Assembly: GCF_007095465.1 (NCBI RefSeq)
Contig: NZ_SDGL01000005.1
Coordinates: forward strand, 1 to 64,000
Origin: Lactobacillus mulieris
GTDB taxonomy: Bacteria; Bacillota; Bacilli; Lactobacillales; Lactobacillaceae
Reading direction: 5' to 3'
Length of the DNA: 64,000 bases
Made by a program: the position numbers and the translations under genes. Positions 7,368 through 17,308 of this stretch are shown one piece after another. Below the pieces are notes generated by a model. The model was not told the origin of the DNA. It saw only the letters and a list, made by a program, of their open reading frames with translations, and searched no databases. Positions within the stretch are counted from its first letter, which is position 1. Every line of letters begins with the position of its first letter.

Positions 7368-10161
7368 TATCCTTATCGTATCCTTTTCTGATATTTTCTT
7401 CTAGTTCATCTAAATTTACTTGCACCAGTTGAACTGGCAAACTCTTTAAAAATTCCGGTCCATAATTACTGGTCCAGATTCTTTGATCAAGCAAGGCAAA
7501 AATGCCGCTATCTTTGGGACTTCTAATAAGCCGCCCCATCCCTTGTTTAAGTCGTAAAATAGCCCTTGGTAAACTATCTTCATTAAAAACATCTATTCCC
7601 TGTCTAGCCAAGTTAGTCTGTCTTAATTTCACTTCAATTTGATCTGGAGATTCAAATGGCAACTTAGTAGCAATTACTAAGTTGACTTTTGTCTGACCGA
7701 AATCAACACCTTCCCAAAAACTATTAGCTCCTAAAATAATGGCCCTTTTAGCTACATTAAATCGCTTGACAATCTTTTCGTTAGAACCAGTCACACCTTG
7801 AGCTAATAGCTCAAAATCTTTAAATTCTGGTCGTGTAACAATTGCTGAATACACATCAGAGATTGCTTCGAGATTAGTAAATAAGACTAATACTTTATCT
7901 TGCTTCCTAATAGAATTAAGTAAAAGCGGTGCCACAAAATCGCCATATGATTCATCTGATGGATATGATGGAGCAGCTGGATCAGTTAAAGATAAGGCTA
8001 ATACTTGCTTTTCTAACTTAAAATTATAGTTACTATAAACTTCAGCACAATCTACTTTAGTTAAACTTAGATTTTTCTTACTAAATGAAAAGTCACCATT
8101 ATTGGACAAGGTTGCTGAAATAAAGACTATTTTTTTGAAACCAGAATAAATTTTTTCAAGTTCAAACTTGGAATCTAGTAGCATCCAGTTTAAGTTAGTA
8201 GCTAGCGAATCTGCTGGATTAGTTACATCAAGTACCAATCCACAATTACTAAACTGCTCATGATCATTGAGCAAATCACTTAATAAATAAGCTTGTTCAG
8301 AATAATAATCAAGCAAATCAACCTGCTCCGATAATTCATTTAACCTTGCTTCTTCTCTTGGTAAAAAACTGTCACTAATTTGATATAAAACTCCTAACAA
8401 TCGATTAACAATTGTCCGAATTTCCTCAATTTTATTTTGCAAATTAGTCAATAACTGAAGAAACTTATCTAAATCAGTAAATGCTTCTGACTCAACTGCT
8501 ACTTGTAAATGTCCATTAGGAAGGATTTTCCTAGCAATAGCATTGTCTTTTTTGTCATATAAATAAACTTGCAAATCATTTATTGCATGAACAACATCCC
8601 CAATTACTCCATCTGCTTTAGTTGCAAGATCGGTAATAACCGGACTATTTTTGTAATCTTGAGCAATATTGTCTTCACCAAATAAGATAATATTCCTTAA
8701 ATGGCTAAGCATCCCCCAAAAAGATTCAAATTGTAGACTGTTGTTACGAGAATTCATCACAATGTCACTAAAGCGATGAGCTTCATCAACAATCAAATAA
8801 GGATTTTGTCCCCAAATTGAATCTTGATAATGGTTCGCTAAATAGGCTTGATTTGTTATTAAAATATCAGCTTGTTCTTGACGATAGCGGGCTAGATTCC
8901 AAAAATCATATGGTGCAAAAACTGTTCCTACACGAGCATCACCTGGATGCTGAACTTGTGCAAAATATGGTGCAGCAAAGTTCGTTGTATGCAATTCATC
9001 TAAATCACCTGTCGAAGTTTCAGTTAACCAAATCAAGATTTTCATTTTCAAAATTAAAGTTTCTTGATTGTCAGTTTTCTGTTTTAGGCTTTGTTCAAAC
9101 CCATCCAAATCAAGATAATGTCTAGAAGCCTTGACCACTTGACTACTTAAATCTAATCCAGAGACTTGCAAAGCAAGGGGCAAGTCTTTTTCAATTAGTT
9201 GGTTTTGCAAAATCATAGTTGGCGTAGCAATTACTAATTTTTGCCCGCGATATAGATTATAAAAACAGCTAAAGAGATAACTAAATGATTTCCCTGTCCC
9301 ACTTGGTGCTTCAACCAAAATTGCCTTACGCTCGTTATTAAAGAATGCATGCAACTTATTAATTAAATTAACTTGAGCTGGCCGAAATTCTATTTTTCCC
9401 TTAAATAAACGCTTTTTTTCTTCATCAGTTTTAGGAAAAATCGCTTTTTTTGCTGTTTCAGAATGTAGTAAATGTTCTTGCTTTTTTAACACTAATGAGT
9501 GAATTTGTAAGTATTTTTTAGAAAGTGGCCTTTTTTCTTGCCTTGTAAATTCACTGATTTCTTTAAAAATAAACTGTGTATCGCGCAATAATCCCTTACT
9601 TAAACTAGTTAGAGTATTTAAGGTTGATTGTGGTAAGCTTTCTAACTTATCAAGAATTTTCAATAATAAACTAGCTGTTGCATAGGCATCAGAATCAGCT
9701 TGATGTGGATTGGTATGTTTTAAATTAAGAGAATGGGTTAAATCACTCAAACGATATGATGGCAAAGTTGGAAAGGCAATTTTGGATAATTCAACCGTGT
9801 CAATTGCCCGATTACGTAACTTGGGAAAACCATTAGCTGCTAATTCCGCATTTAAAAATGGTAAGTCAAAGTTGATATTATGCGCTACAAAAACTGTGTC
9901 TTGCAAAATATCTTCAATCTGAGTCGCAAAATTTTTAAACACTGGCTGATTAACAACATCAGCTGGTTTAATACCAGTTAGATTTTGGACTGCTTGTGGA
10001 ATATCAGCTTTAGGGTTAATCAAGAAAGAATAAGTCTTAATTATTTGTCGGTTTTTGATAATCGCACAGCCAAATTGAATAATACGATCTTGGCCACGTC
10101 TTGTTCCTGTCGTTTCTAAATCAACAACAGCAAAAACCTGATCAGAAAGTGCCTGACTCAC
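7351..10161 (-). CDS. dinG: DinG-family exonuclease/helicase-like protein
   Basis: The 936-residue protein fuses an N-terminal DEDDh 3'-5' exonuclease (Asp14 and Glu16 in VVDLETTG, HNINFDLPF near 93-102, and the HxxxxD of HQADSDA near 153) to an XPD/DinG superfamily 2 helicase body. Walker A is EAPSGTGKS (284-292), the DEAH box is at 459-462, and the C-terminal motifs are GANSFWEGVDFG and QGMGRLIRS. The four Fe-S cysteines that E. coli DinG has between Walker A and the DEAH box are absent. The Staphylococcus aureus homologue with this layout was reported to act as an exonuclease rather than a helicase, so the same may hold here (inference). The start is a GTG with AAAGGAG upstream. A repair or DNA-processing role is likely. 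Confidence 0.93.
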   Translation of the reverse strand: MSQALSDQVFAVVDLETTGTRRGQDRIIQFGCAIIKNRQIIKTYSFLINPKADIPQAVQNLTGIKPADVVNQPVFKNFATQIEDILQDTVFVAHNINFDLPFLNAELAANGFPKLRNRAIDTVELSKIAFPTLPSYRLSDLTHSLNLKHTNPHQADSDAYATASLLLKILDKLESLPQSTLNTLTSLSKGLLRDTQFIFKEISEFTRQEKRPLSKKYLQIHSLVLKKQEHLLHSETAKKAIFPKTDEEKKRLFKGKIEFRPAQVNLINKLHAFFNNERKAILVEAPSGTGKSFSYLFSCFYNLYRGQKLVIATPTMILQNQLIEKDLPLALQVSGLDLSSQVVKASRHYLDLDGFEQSLKQKTDNQETLILKMKILIWLTETSTGDLDELHTTNFAAPYFAQVQHPGDARVGTVFAPYDFWNLARYRQEQADILITNQAYLANHYQDSIWGQNPYLIVDEAHRFSDIVMNSRNNSLQFESFWGMLSHLRNIILFGEDNIAQDYKNSPVITDLATKADGVIGDVVHAINDLQVYLYDKKDNAIARKILPNGHLQVAVESEAFTDLDKFLQLLTNLQNKIEEIRTIVNRLLGVLYQISDSFLPREEARLNELSEQVDLLDYYSEQAYLLSDLLNDHEQFSNCGLVLDVTNPADSLATNLNWMLLDSKFELEKIYSGFKKIVFISATLSNNGDFSFSKKNLSLTKVDCAEVYSNYNFKLEKQVLALSLTDPAAPSYPSDESYGDFVAPLLLNSIRKQDKVLVLFTNLEAISDVYSAIVTRPEFKDFELLAQGVTGSNEKIVKRFNVAKRAIILGANSFWEGVDFGQTKVNLVIATKLPFESPDQIEVKLRQTNLARQGIDVFNEDSLPRAILRLKQGMGRLIRSPKDSGIFALLDQRIWTSNYGPEFLKSLPVQLVQVNLDELEENIRKGYDKDNVSGK

Positions 10162-10207
10162 CCTGATCGACTCCTTTCATTAAATTTGATCAAAAATCTA
10201 CTTATTT

Positions 10208-10216
10208 ATATTACCA
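10208..10216 (-). promoter_or_regulatory. dinG promoter, extended -10
   Basis: The minus strand reads TGGTAATAT, an extended -10 (TAATAT at 10213-10208), in the gap between rexA and dinG. A separate dinG transcript is therefore likely. Confidence 0.45.
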
Positions 10217-10243
10217 TTTATCGCTTTTAATTCACCATTAAAT

Positions 10244-13200
10244 CTAATCAACTTCTACAATCTCTTGTGCATCTAGCAAAATTAAATATTTACTTTTGAC
10301 TTTTTCTTTTCCTAGTTGGTTAAGCGCCCGTTCATATAGTCTTAATTGCCCAGTATATTTATCTTTTATTTTGGCTATTGATTGAGCAAGCTGGTTTTTA
10401 TTTACATAATCTGTTTTATAGTCAAATAATATAATTCCATCATCATCAAGATAATAACCGTCAATTGTCCCATGAACTAAAATTTTAGCGTTAGGATCCG
10501 AAAACGGCTTAAAAACATCCGCTGCTGGTAACAAACTTGAAAATGATACTTCACGTTTTAACTTAGTTGGATCATTCCAAAACTTCTTTGCAAAATTGCT
10601 ATTTACGAACCAAGAAATTTCAGTAATTGGCAGATGTGGGACTATTTTAGGATTTAATTTCCCTGATTGAACAAGTTTTTCAATTTCTGCTTCCACGCTA
10701 GTCTTTCCTTGATAATCGAAAAATTGCAAGATTAAGTGCATGGCCGTTCCGATTTCTGCCCCAGTAAATCCATCTTCAAATAAAAAGCCCGGTCTAGTAT
10801 CAATATCTTGCAAATAGCGGTTAGCAGACTTGATAAATCGTGAATTTGCTAATTCATCATCAATTGGATCATTAAAAGCTTTTTTCAATTCACTAACTGA
10901 TTGGTATGCTGTGGTGGTGGTGGCATCTTGAAATGGATATGTAGCTTCAAAAAGTTTTTTTACATTTTTAACGATGAATTCACTTACTTTACCCTCTTCA
11001 TTAACATCTTGTTTTTCAACAAGTTCGACAGCTTCCGCATCCCCTGTCACTACCAAAAAATCTTGTTTGCTTTCCACTTCTGGTCGCAAATCAGTAACCT
11101 GGTTAATAAATTGTCTGTTTAAAGCAAGCTGTGGTAAAAGTAAATCTGCTGGCTTTTGTGCTGCCAATTCACTGGTTAATGTTAATGAACCATCATTAGC
11201 TAAACTAGCCCCCATATTTTCTGTATCTTTAGAGAATTCTTTAAAATTGGTCACTAAAATTAGTTTCTGTCTTGCTCTAGTCACTGCAACATACATAATT
11301 CTAGCTTCTTCTTCAAGTAACTGCTTTTGTTTAGTTACATTGCCCATAGCTTTAACTAAAGAATCAATTCGCCAATCGGACCGGACAACGGTAATTCCGC
11401 AACTATCACCACTAATTATATAATTACCTGACAAGTCACTTTTTTGGAATTGATGTTCTAATCCCAAATAAAAAACAATTGGAAATTCTAGCCCTTTAGA
11501 AGCATGAATTGTCATTAATTGAACACTATTTTCTGCTTCTTTACTAAGCAAAGGTTGTGCTAAATCTTTTTGATTTTTGCGCATTCGATTAATAAAGTTA
11601 ATAAACTGATAAAGTCCTTTGAAGCCAGCACTTTCATAAGAATTTGCTCTTTCATAAAGGTTTTCTAAGTTAATTCGCCTTTGCTTACCATTAGGTAAAC
11701 TAGTTACTATTTCTAACAAACTTGTTCGAGCATAAATACTCCAAATAGTTTCACTAATTCGATGATTAAGGGCAAAATCACGCAAGTCAGCAAGTTGATT
11801 CAAGAAGTCCTTGATTCTTTTACTCAATTCATCATTTTCAGAAACATAATTAATCAAAGCAGAATAAAAACTCGTATTAGGGGATTTTATTCGAATTTTA
11901 GCAAGGTCTGTCTCTTTAAAGTTAAAAATAGGCGATCGAAGAACCGCAGCTAATGGAATATCTTGATCGGGATTATCTACAATTTTTAAGTAGTTCATAA
12001 TGATAGTCAATTCAAAAGTTTGGAAATAATTGGCTACATCTGAAACAAACAAAGGAATATTATTTTGCGCAAATTGTTTTAGCAAATCTAAATTTTGGCT
12101 ACGACTTCGAGTTAAGATTGCGATATCAGAAAACTCAATTGGCCGCTTTAAGCCAGTTTTGACATCAAACACCTCAAAACCTTCATCTATTAACTGCTTA
12201 ATTCGGTTAATTACAAGTTGAATTTGATTACTTTCTTCACTACCTTCACTTTTATCATAAAAAAGCAATTCACTTGCAGTAGGCAAATCATCAGGATAAT
12301 AACTTGCTCCAAATTTCAGTTGTCCCTCACTTTGATAATCTATTCCACCAAAATCTGGTGTCAATAGCGGATTGAAAAGCTTGTTGACTAGCTTAGTAAC
12401 GGGCTTGGTCGAACGGAAATTATCCGCCAAAACAATTCGCTCAGCTGCTTCTTCTTTAGCAAAAGCTCGATACTTATTAAGAAATAAGCTTGGATCTGCT
12501 TGTCGAAATCCATAAATTGACTGCTTAACATCCCCGACCATAAATAAGTTATTATGCTCACATTTCATTAATTGAATAATGCGCTCTTGCAATTTATTAA
12601 TATCTTGATACTCATCAACTAAAATTTCTGTAAATTTATTTTGATAAAATTGTCTAGCTAAATGACCAGCTGTTGTATCACTAGTCAAAATTTGATAAGC
12701 CAGCTGCTCCATATCACTATAATCAAGCAAGTTTTGCTTTCGCTTCAATGAATTAAAGCTAGCAATTAATTCTTTTTCAGCCAAACAAACTGCTTTAATA
12801 ATTGAACTAGATTGTTTCATTACAGCAGTTTGTTCTTCATTATCCGCAACAAAAAAGGCTGCAAATAATGATTTAATCTGATCTTTTAGTTCAGCTCTGG
12901 TTTGGCTTAAACTTGCATATCGATCAAGTAGGTCTTCATCCCACTTAGAACTTTTTCGAGGATTTTCAGTAAATTGACAATTCTGTAAACTAGCCCTAAT
13001 TTGATCAAAAGTATCACTTTCTAAACTAGCCTCAACTCGAGTCAATCTTTTACTAAAACCAGAAAAATCTTTTATGATTTTTTCTAATTCAGTTGCTTCA
13101 TTGAATGGATCAGACAAAATCTTATCCACTTTATTTGACATTTCCAGCAAAATTTTAGACAAGTATGGCTTTATGGCCTTCACAAAAAAGGGGGCCTCAC

Positions 13201-13804
13201 TTAAATCATCAGCAAATTCATAATCCTTAGCAAGTCCATCAAGCCATAAATCATAATCTGGGCGTGCCATTGCATAATTATACAAATCAAGCAGCAATTC
13301 TCTGGCCCCATTTGCATCCCGATCTCCAGCAAAATTATCATAAAAAACTCGATATGGATTATCTGGACTAGCAAAGGCCTTTTTTTCAAGCTCACGTAAA
13401 GCCTTTTCTTTTAATAAGGCGGCTTGAGTTTCATCAGTTAAAACTGAAAAACTAGGATCAAGGCCAATTACATAATAAAAGCGATGTACTACATCTAAAC
13501 AAAAAGAGTCAATTGTTGAAATATTGGCAACTTCTGCTCGCAAAAGTTCCCGCTTTAGCTTACGACTATTATTTTTAGCAATTTCATCGTTTAAAACTCG
13601 CTTGATTCGCTCCTTCATTTCATTTGCGGCCGCTTTTGTAAAAGTAATAACTAATAAATTATCTAAACTAGTACCATTTTTTATTAGCTTGATTACTCTT
13701 TCAGCCAGAACCATTGTTTTACCTGAACCAGCTGATGCTGAAACCAGAATATCCTTTCCTCGTGTATTAATGGCGGCTTCTTGCTCTTTTGTATAATTAA
13801 CCAT
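10244..13804 (-). CDS. rexA: ATP-dependent helicase/nuclease subunit A (RexA/AddA)
   Basis: RexA/AddA is the UvrD-like 3'-5' helicase and nuclease subunit that resects double-strand breaks for RecA-dependent repair. At 1186 residues the length is right. Walker A is SASAGSGKT (22-30), the Walker B region is ILVDEYQDIN, and motif VI is VAVTRARQKLIL. The C-terminal RecB-like nuclease has GTIDGYYLDDDGIILFDYKTD with the metal-binding D and the DYK motif. The ATG has AAGGAAGA upstream. It overlaps rexB by eight bases, so the two subunits are translationally coupled. Confidence 0.96.
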   Translation of the reverse strand: MVNYTKEQEAAINTRGKDILVSASAGSGKTMVLAERVIKLIKNGTSLDNLLVITFTKAAANEMKERIKRVLNDEIAKNNSRKLKRELLRAEVANISTIDSFCLDVVHRFYYVIGLDPSFSVLTDETQAALLKEKALRELEKKAFASPDNPYRVFYDNFAGDRDANGARELLLDLYNYAMARPDYDLWLDGLAKDYEFADDLSEAPFFVKAIKPYLSKILLEMSNKVDKILSDPFNEATELEKIIKDFSGFSKRLTRVEASLESDTFDQIRASLQNCQFTENPRKSSKWDEDLLDRYASLSQTRAELKDQIKSLFAAFFVADNEEQTAVMKQSSSIIKAVCLAEKELIASFNSLKRKQNLLDYSDMEQLAYQILTSDTTAGHLARQFYQNKFTEILVDEYQDINKLQERIIQLMKCEHNNLFMVGDVKQSIYGFRQADPSLFLNKYRAFAKEEAAERIVLADNFRSTKPVTKLVNKLFNPLLTPDFGGIDYQSEGQLKFGASYYPDDLPTASELLFYDKSEGSEESNQIQLVINRIKQLIDEGFEVFDVKTGLKRPIEFSDIAILTRSRSQNLDLLKQFAQNNIPLFVSDVANYFQTFELTIIMNYLKIVDNPDQDIPLAAVLRSPIFNFKETDLAKIRIKSPNTSFYSALINYVSENDELSKRIKDFLNQLADLRDFALNHRISETIWSIYARTSLLEIVTSLPNGKQRRINLENLYERANSYESAGFKGLYQFINFINRMRKNQKDLAQPLLSKEAENSVQLMTIHASKGLEFPIVFYLGLEHQFQKSDLSGNYIISGDSCGITVVRSDWRIDSLVKAMGNVTKQKQLLEEEARIMYVAVTRARQKLILVTNFKEFSKDTENMGASLANDGSLTLTSELAAQKPADLLLPQLALNRQFINQVTDLRPEVESKQDFLVVTGDAEAVELVEKQDVNEEGKVSEFIVKNVKKLFEATYPFQDATTTTAYQSVSELKKAFNDPIDDELANSRFIKSANRYLQDIDTRPGFLFEDGFTGAEIGTAMHLILQFFDYQGKTSVEAEIEKLVQSGKLNPKIVPHLPITEISWFVNSNFAKKFWNDPTKLKREVSFSSLLPAADVFKPFSDPNAKILVHGTIDGYYLDDDGIILFDYKTDYVNKNQLAQSIAKIKDKYTGQLRLYERALNQLGKEKVKSKYLILLDAQEIVEVD

Positions 13805-16800
13805 TATCTTCTTCCTTTTCTAGTATTTCCTTAATGTATTGCATAAAACTCGCCTTATCTAAACTACTAATTTTGCGATAATTGTTTTCGGCAAGTTTTG
13901 CATCAAAAAAGAAAATATCTTGATAATTAGAATATTTTAGCCCATTTTCTTGTCCATATTGATATGGATTAAGAGCCAGATCACCTGTTAAAATCGCCTT
14001 ACCAGCTTTTTTAATCAAATATTCGTTATAACGTAAAACTAACTTTAATTCATCTTCCGTAAAATGGCGATCCCTTGGTAAAGTTAGCCCGCCACGTGCC
14101 TTTGAGCGTACTGACTTATATAGTTTGGAACTAACTTTAGGCTCTTTTAGTTCAGGGTCAGCTGTCAAAATGTAATCTTCATTATTTACAAGTAATCCTG
14201 AATAAACTAATCGTTGCTTTGCCTGTGCTAACGCCTTTTTAGGTAATAAATTGGCATCAAGTTGATCTGGCTTATTCAATCTTTCAACTTGCTTGGTAAT
14301 TGTTTGGTAAAAGGCCCCCAATAAGTCAAGTGAATCATTTCCGAAAAAGCTAGCATTTTTTGCTAAAACATCAAGATAGGAAACCATTTGTAAACTAATT
14401 CCACTTGCAAACAGCGCCAAATCAAAGTTTTTACTTGAAGACTTATAATCAATTACTTGGCCTAATAGCTCATTTTTGTATGGAGCTAAATCAACCCGGT
14501 CAATTTTTCCTCGTAAGTCTATTTCTCTTGTCTGATCTAACTTAAATTTTAATCCAGCCAACTTATTTCCACTACCAAAAGCTAATTCAGAATATGCTGG
14601 TCTAAATGGTGTTTGCGCCATGCGCTTTTTCCAATTAAAGGCTACTGTATTAACTGTCTTATCCAAACTAGTAAATAAATATTGATTAAATGGATCGGAT
14701 AATAATTGTTCATAACTACCCTCTTGGTGAATTTGATTTCTAACTTCAGTTAAGGCTGCTAGAACTTGCTCATCAGACAAAGCAGCTAAATCATATTGAT
14801 GAGCTTGCGCATATTTAACTAAATAATCAAAGGTTTGGTGGAAATAATTTCCTGCTTGAATTACATCAAGTTCATTTTCTGCTCTTGGCTTTAATCGCAA
14901 ACCATAATTAAAGAAATATTCCAAGGAGTTTTGGTAGTAGGTTTCAAGTTGAGACACAGATGAGGTTAATTTCAATCCATATAATTCTTTTGCTAGCTTC
15001 TGCCCCAAATTAACAGGTTGATTATTGAAATTACGACCTTGAATTAGCTGCGTGTATTTTTGTGGAGCATAATTCTTAGCTAAATCTAAAAGTGTATTTT
15101 GATAAGATGGTAACAAACTAGTTAAGTACCCTAAACTAGCACTAGCATTAGTTGTAAAACTTAAAATATCGCTAGCATCTTCTTTAGGTAAATCTGCTTG
15201 TTCTAACTCTCTAGCTCCTAATTTTTGCAATTTTGTGTAATAAGTTGATGGCTCTATTGATTCATTAGCTGTGTTTAAAAATGGATATGAAATATATACC
15301 CAATTGCTTGCTAGTGTTAGGCAGGCTCCAAATTGATAATCTTGATCTAAATTAGCTAATTCTTGGCGATCTTCTAATGCATTATCACCATCAGCACTGC
15401 TAATCTGCGCTAAATTTTCACTTGTTAAAAAGCCAGGGGTATTGCTAATTTGAGGTAAATTATTGCTACTTGCACCAATAATAAAAACATTTTTATAATT
15501 TTTTGCTTGAACCATTCCCATTTCAGATAAAGAAACTGCATCAAGACTAGCAGGAATTTGTGCAAAGTTAGCTTCTTTAAACCCTGAAATCAAAATTCTT
15601 AAAAAGTCACTAGCTGAAAACTGATCCTCAGGCTTATTTATTAACAAAAAGTCATTTAACAAGTTAAGCAATAAATCCCATATCTGCTTTGGTTCTTGAC
15701 TTGCCTGCAAATCATTCTTATCAACAGCCTGTTTACGCCATGATTCTAAGCGCTTAGTTAGCCCAATCTTTACTAAGAAGTCAAAAAAGAACTTAACTCC
15801 TGCCTTAACTTCTTCTGCCTTCTTAAATTGTTCTATAAAATTATTTAGCTCTTTAAATACTACTTGACGAAGTTTTTCCAATCGCTCTACTTCATTATTT
15901 CTTTTATCAAGAGCAATAATTGGTCGTTTTATCTTTACAAAACTAGTTAATGGTCGATTCCACAAATAATAATTAATTCCATGTGCTAATGCAAAATTTT
16001 CTAACTCATCAACATCACGCAAAAAAGCCGCTTCATCTTGATAAAAAGATGGAATAAATAATCTTGTCTTGAGTAAAGAAAATAAACTTGCCGATTCAAA
16101 ACCTGTTTCAAGGAAAGTTTGCAAACTTTCAATAAAGATAACTAAGGGATGATATTTCATTTCTTTTTGTAAATCATTGAAAAATGGAATACCATTTTGA
16201 CGCAAAATTGGGGTTAAATAAGTTTCATATTCGTGTAAATTAGGTGCTAAAACTAAAAAGTCCTGATACCTAAACTTATTCAAACTTACTTGCTGATATA
16301 TTGTTCGAGCCACAAAATATGCTTCATCATAACGAGAATCAGCCTTAATTAGTTGGACATTGGGCTTATTTTGTTCATCATAGTCTAAATCACCTGTCCA
16401 ATAATGATCTAGTCGCTGCTTGGCAGTTAAATCTTTCACTGGACTTGCATACTGCTCATAAGTAAAACTTAATCGTCTTTGTAATTTCTTGATAGTTTTT
16501 TGAACAACATAGTCATAATCCCCTGCTTCAGGACTGGCTTTAATGGTTCCATCTTCAGTAGCAAAAGCCAGAACAACTTGTTTAGCCTTTTGGGCAAAAA
16601 GTTCAATAGCTACTTGCTCCGTGCCATTAAACTGTGAAAAATCCACAAAATAAAAACTACAATCCTTTAGTCGATTACTGCCAGCAAGGAAAATATTCAT
16701 TTCCGTCAAGAAATCTTGTTTGGTAATAAAACGATCAACAATTGCTTCATCAAAAGCCGTTTTGATAATTGCTAAATCATGTAATTTATTTTTAGTTTCT

Positions 16801-17252
16801 TCATCAGTGACATGGCTTTGTGCATCAAGCAAGTCAAAGTCACTACTACTTACTTCATTAATCGACTGGTAAATCTGCTTAATAAGCCCCGAATTTTGAG
16901 AAAATTGGTTAAATAAAACTAATTCATTCTTTTTTTCTGTTACTATTTTTTCCAAAAGCATGCTACTAGCAGCTTCATCAATAACAGGTTTTAACACTTC
17001 CGGACGATCTTGCAAAAAGAACCAAGCCAAACGAGAAAAAGACAGAATGTGTAAATTCTTAACAGAAGCTTCAGATTTACGACGTAAACCTGCTAATTTA
17101 GTTATTGCTTCAATTTCTGTGGTAAACTTAATATGATTAGGAACGATAATAAAAGTTTCCAATTCTGGATTTTGCTCGTAATTGTTTACAGCTTCAGCCA
17201 GAATTTTTTCATGTAGTGGGTCACTTTGACGCCCAGTTAAAATTTTTAACAT
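13797..17252 (-). CDS. rexB: ATP-dependent helicase/nuclease subunit B (RexB-type AddB)
   Basis: This 1151-residue protein is the partner subunit of RexA in the AddAB-type double-strand-break enzyme. The C-terminal nuclease is intact: RGKIDRVD and VIDYKSSSKNFD. Two features mark it as the Lactobacillales RexB type rather than Bacillus AddB. The N-terminal ATP loop is degenerate: TGRQSDPLHEKI has no GKT/S. The four cysteines that hold the nuclease Fe-S cluster are gone: SVSQLETYYQNSLEYF has Asn where Cys is expected, and the C-terminal ENGLKYSNYQDI has none. The whole protein has two cysteines, both elsewhere. AAGGAG precedes the ATG. Its promoter faces that of mvk across a 56-base gap. Confidence 0.95.
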   Translation of the reverse strand: MLKILTGRQSDPLHEKILAEAVNNYEQNPELETFIIVPNHIKFTTEIEAITKLAGLRRKSEASVKNLHILSFSRLAWFFLQDRPEVLKPVIDEAASSMLLEKIVTEKKNELVLFNQFSQNSGLIKQIYQSINEVSSSDFDLLDAQSHVTDEETKNKLHDLAIIKTAFDEAIVDRFITKQDFLTEMNIFLAGSNRLKDCSFYFVDFSQFNGTEQVAIELFAQKAKQVVLAFATEDGTIKASPEAGDYDYVVQKTIKKLQRRLSFTYEQYASPVKDLTAKQRLDHYWTGDLDYDEQNKPNVQLIKADSRYDEAYFVARTIYQQVSLNKFRYQDFLVLAPNLHEYETYLTPILRQNGIPFFNDLQKEMKYHPLVIFIESLQTFLETGFESASLFSLLKTRLFIPSFYQDEAAFLRDVDELENFALAHGINYYLWNRPLTSFVKIKRPIIALDKRNNEVERLEKLRQVVFKELNNFIEQFKKAEEVKAGVKFFFDFLVKIGLTKRLESWRKQAVDKNDLQASQEPKQIWDLLLNLLNDFLLINKPEDQFSASDFLRILISGFKEANFAQIPASLDAVSLSEMGMVQAKNYKNVFIIGASSNNLPQISNTPGFLTSENLAQISSADGDNALEDRQELANLDQDYQFGACLTLASNWVYISYPFLNTANESIEPSTYYTKLQKLGARELEQADLPKEDASDILSFTTNASASLGYLTSLLPSYQNTLLDLAKNYAPQKYTQLIQGRNFNNQPVNLGQKLAKELYGLKLTSSVSQLETYYQNSLEYFFNYGLRLKPRAENELDVIQAGNYFHQTFDYLVKYAQAHQYDLAALSDEQVLAALTEVRNQIHQEGSYEQLLSDPFNQYLFTSLDKTVNTVAFNWKKRMAQTPFRPAYSELAFGSGNKLAGLKFKLDQTREIDLRGKIDRVDLAPYKNELLGQVIDYKSSSKNFDLALFASGISLQMVSYLDVLAKNASFFGNDSLDLLGAFYQTITKQVERLNKPDQLDANLLPKKALAQAKQRLVYSGLLVNNEDYILTADPELKEPKVSSKLYKSVRSKARGGLTLPRDRHFTEDELKLVLRYNEYLIKKAGKAILTGDLALNPYQYGQENGLKYSNYQDIFFFDAKLAENNYRKISSLDKASFMQYIKEILEKEEDNG

Positions 17253-17264
17253 TGTTCAAACTCC

Positions 17265-17287
17265 TTATGGTCTTAATTTTACCATAA
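17265..17287. repeat. Inverted repeat between rexB and mvk
   Basis: Perfect seven-base arms TTATGGT and ACCATAA are separated by nine bases, in the only 56 bases between two divergent operons. The right arm is part of the rexB extended -10. It may be a shared operator or simply reflect two facing TGG-type promoters. Confidence 0.4.
17276..17284 (-). promoter_or_regulatory. rexBA promoter, extended -10
   Basis: The minus strand reads TGGTAAAAT, with the -10 TAAAAT at 17281-17276. The start of transcription would be near 17270, leaving a leader of about 18 bases holding AAGGAG before the rexB ATG. Confidence 0.5.
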
Positions 17288-17308
17288 GCATTTATTGGAG
17301 GAATTCTT

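Noticed and set aside
10901..11423. Plus-strand open frames of 73 and 149 codons inside rexA
   Set aside because: They are antisense to a long, motif-rich gene in a biased codon pattern and have no ribosome site; they are reverse-strand shadows.
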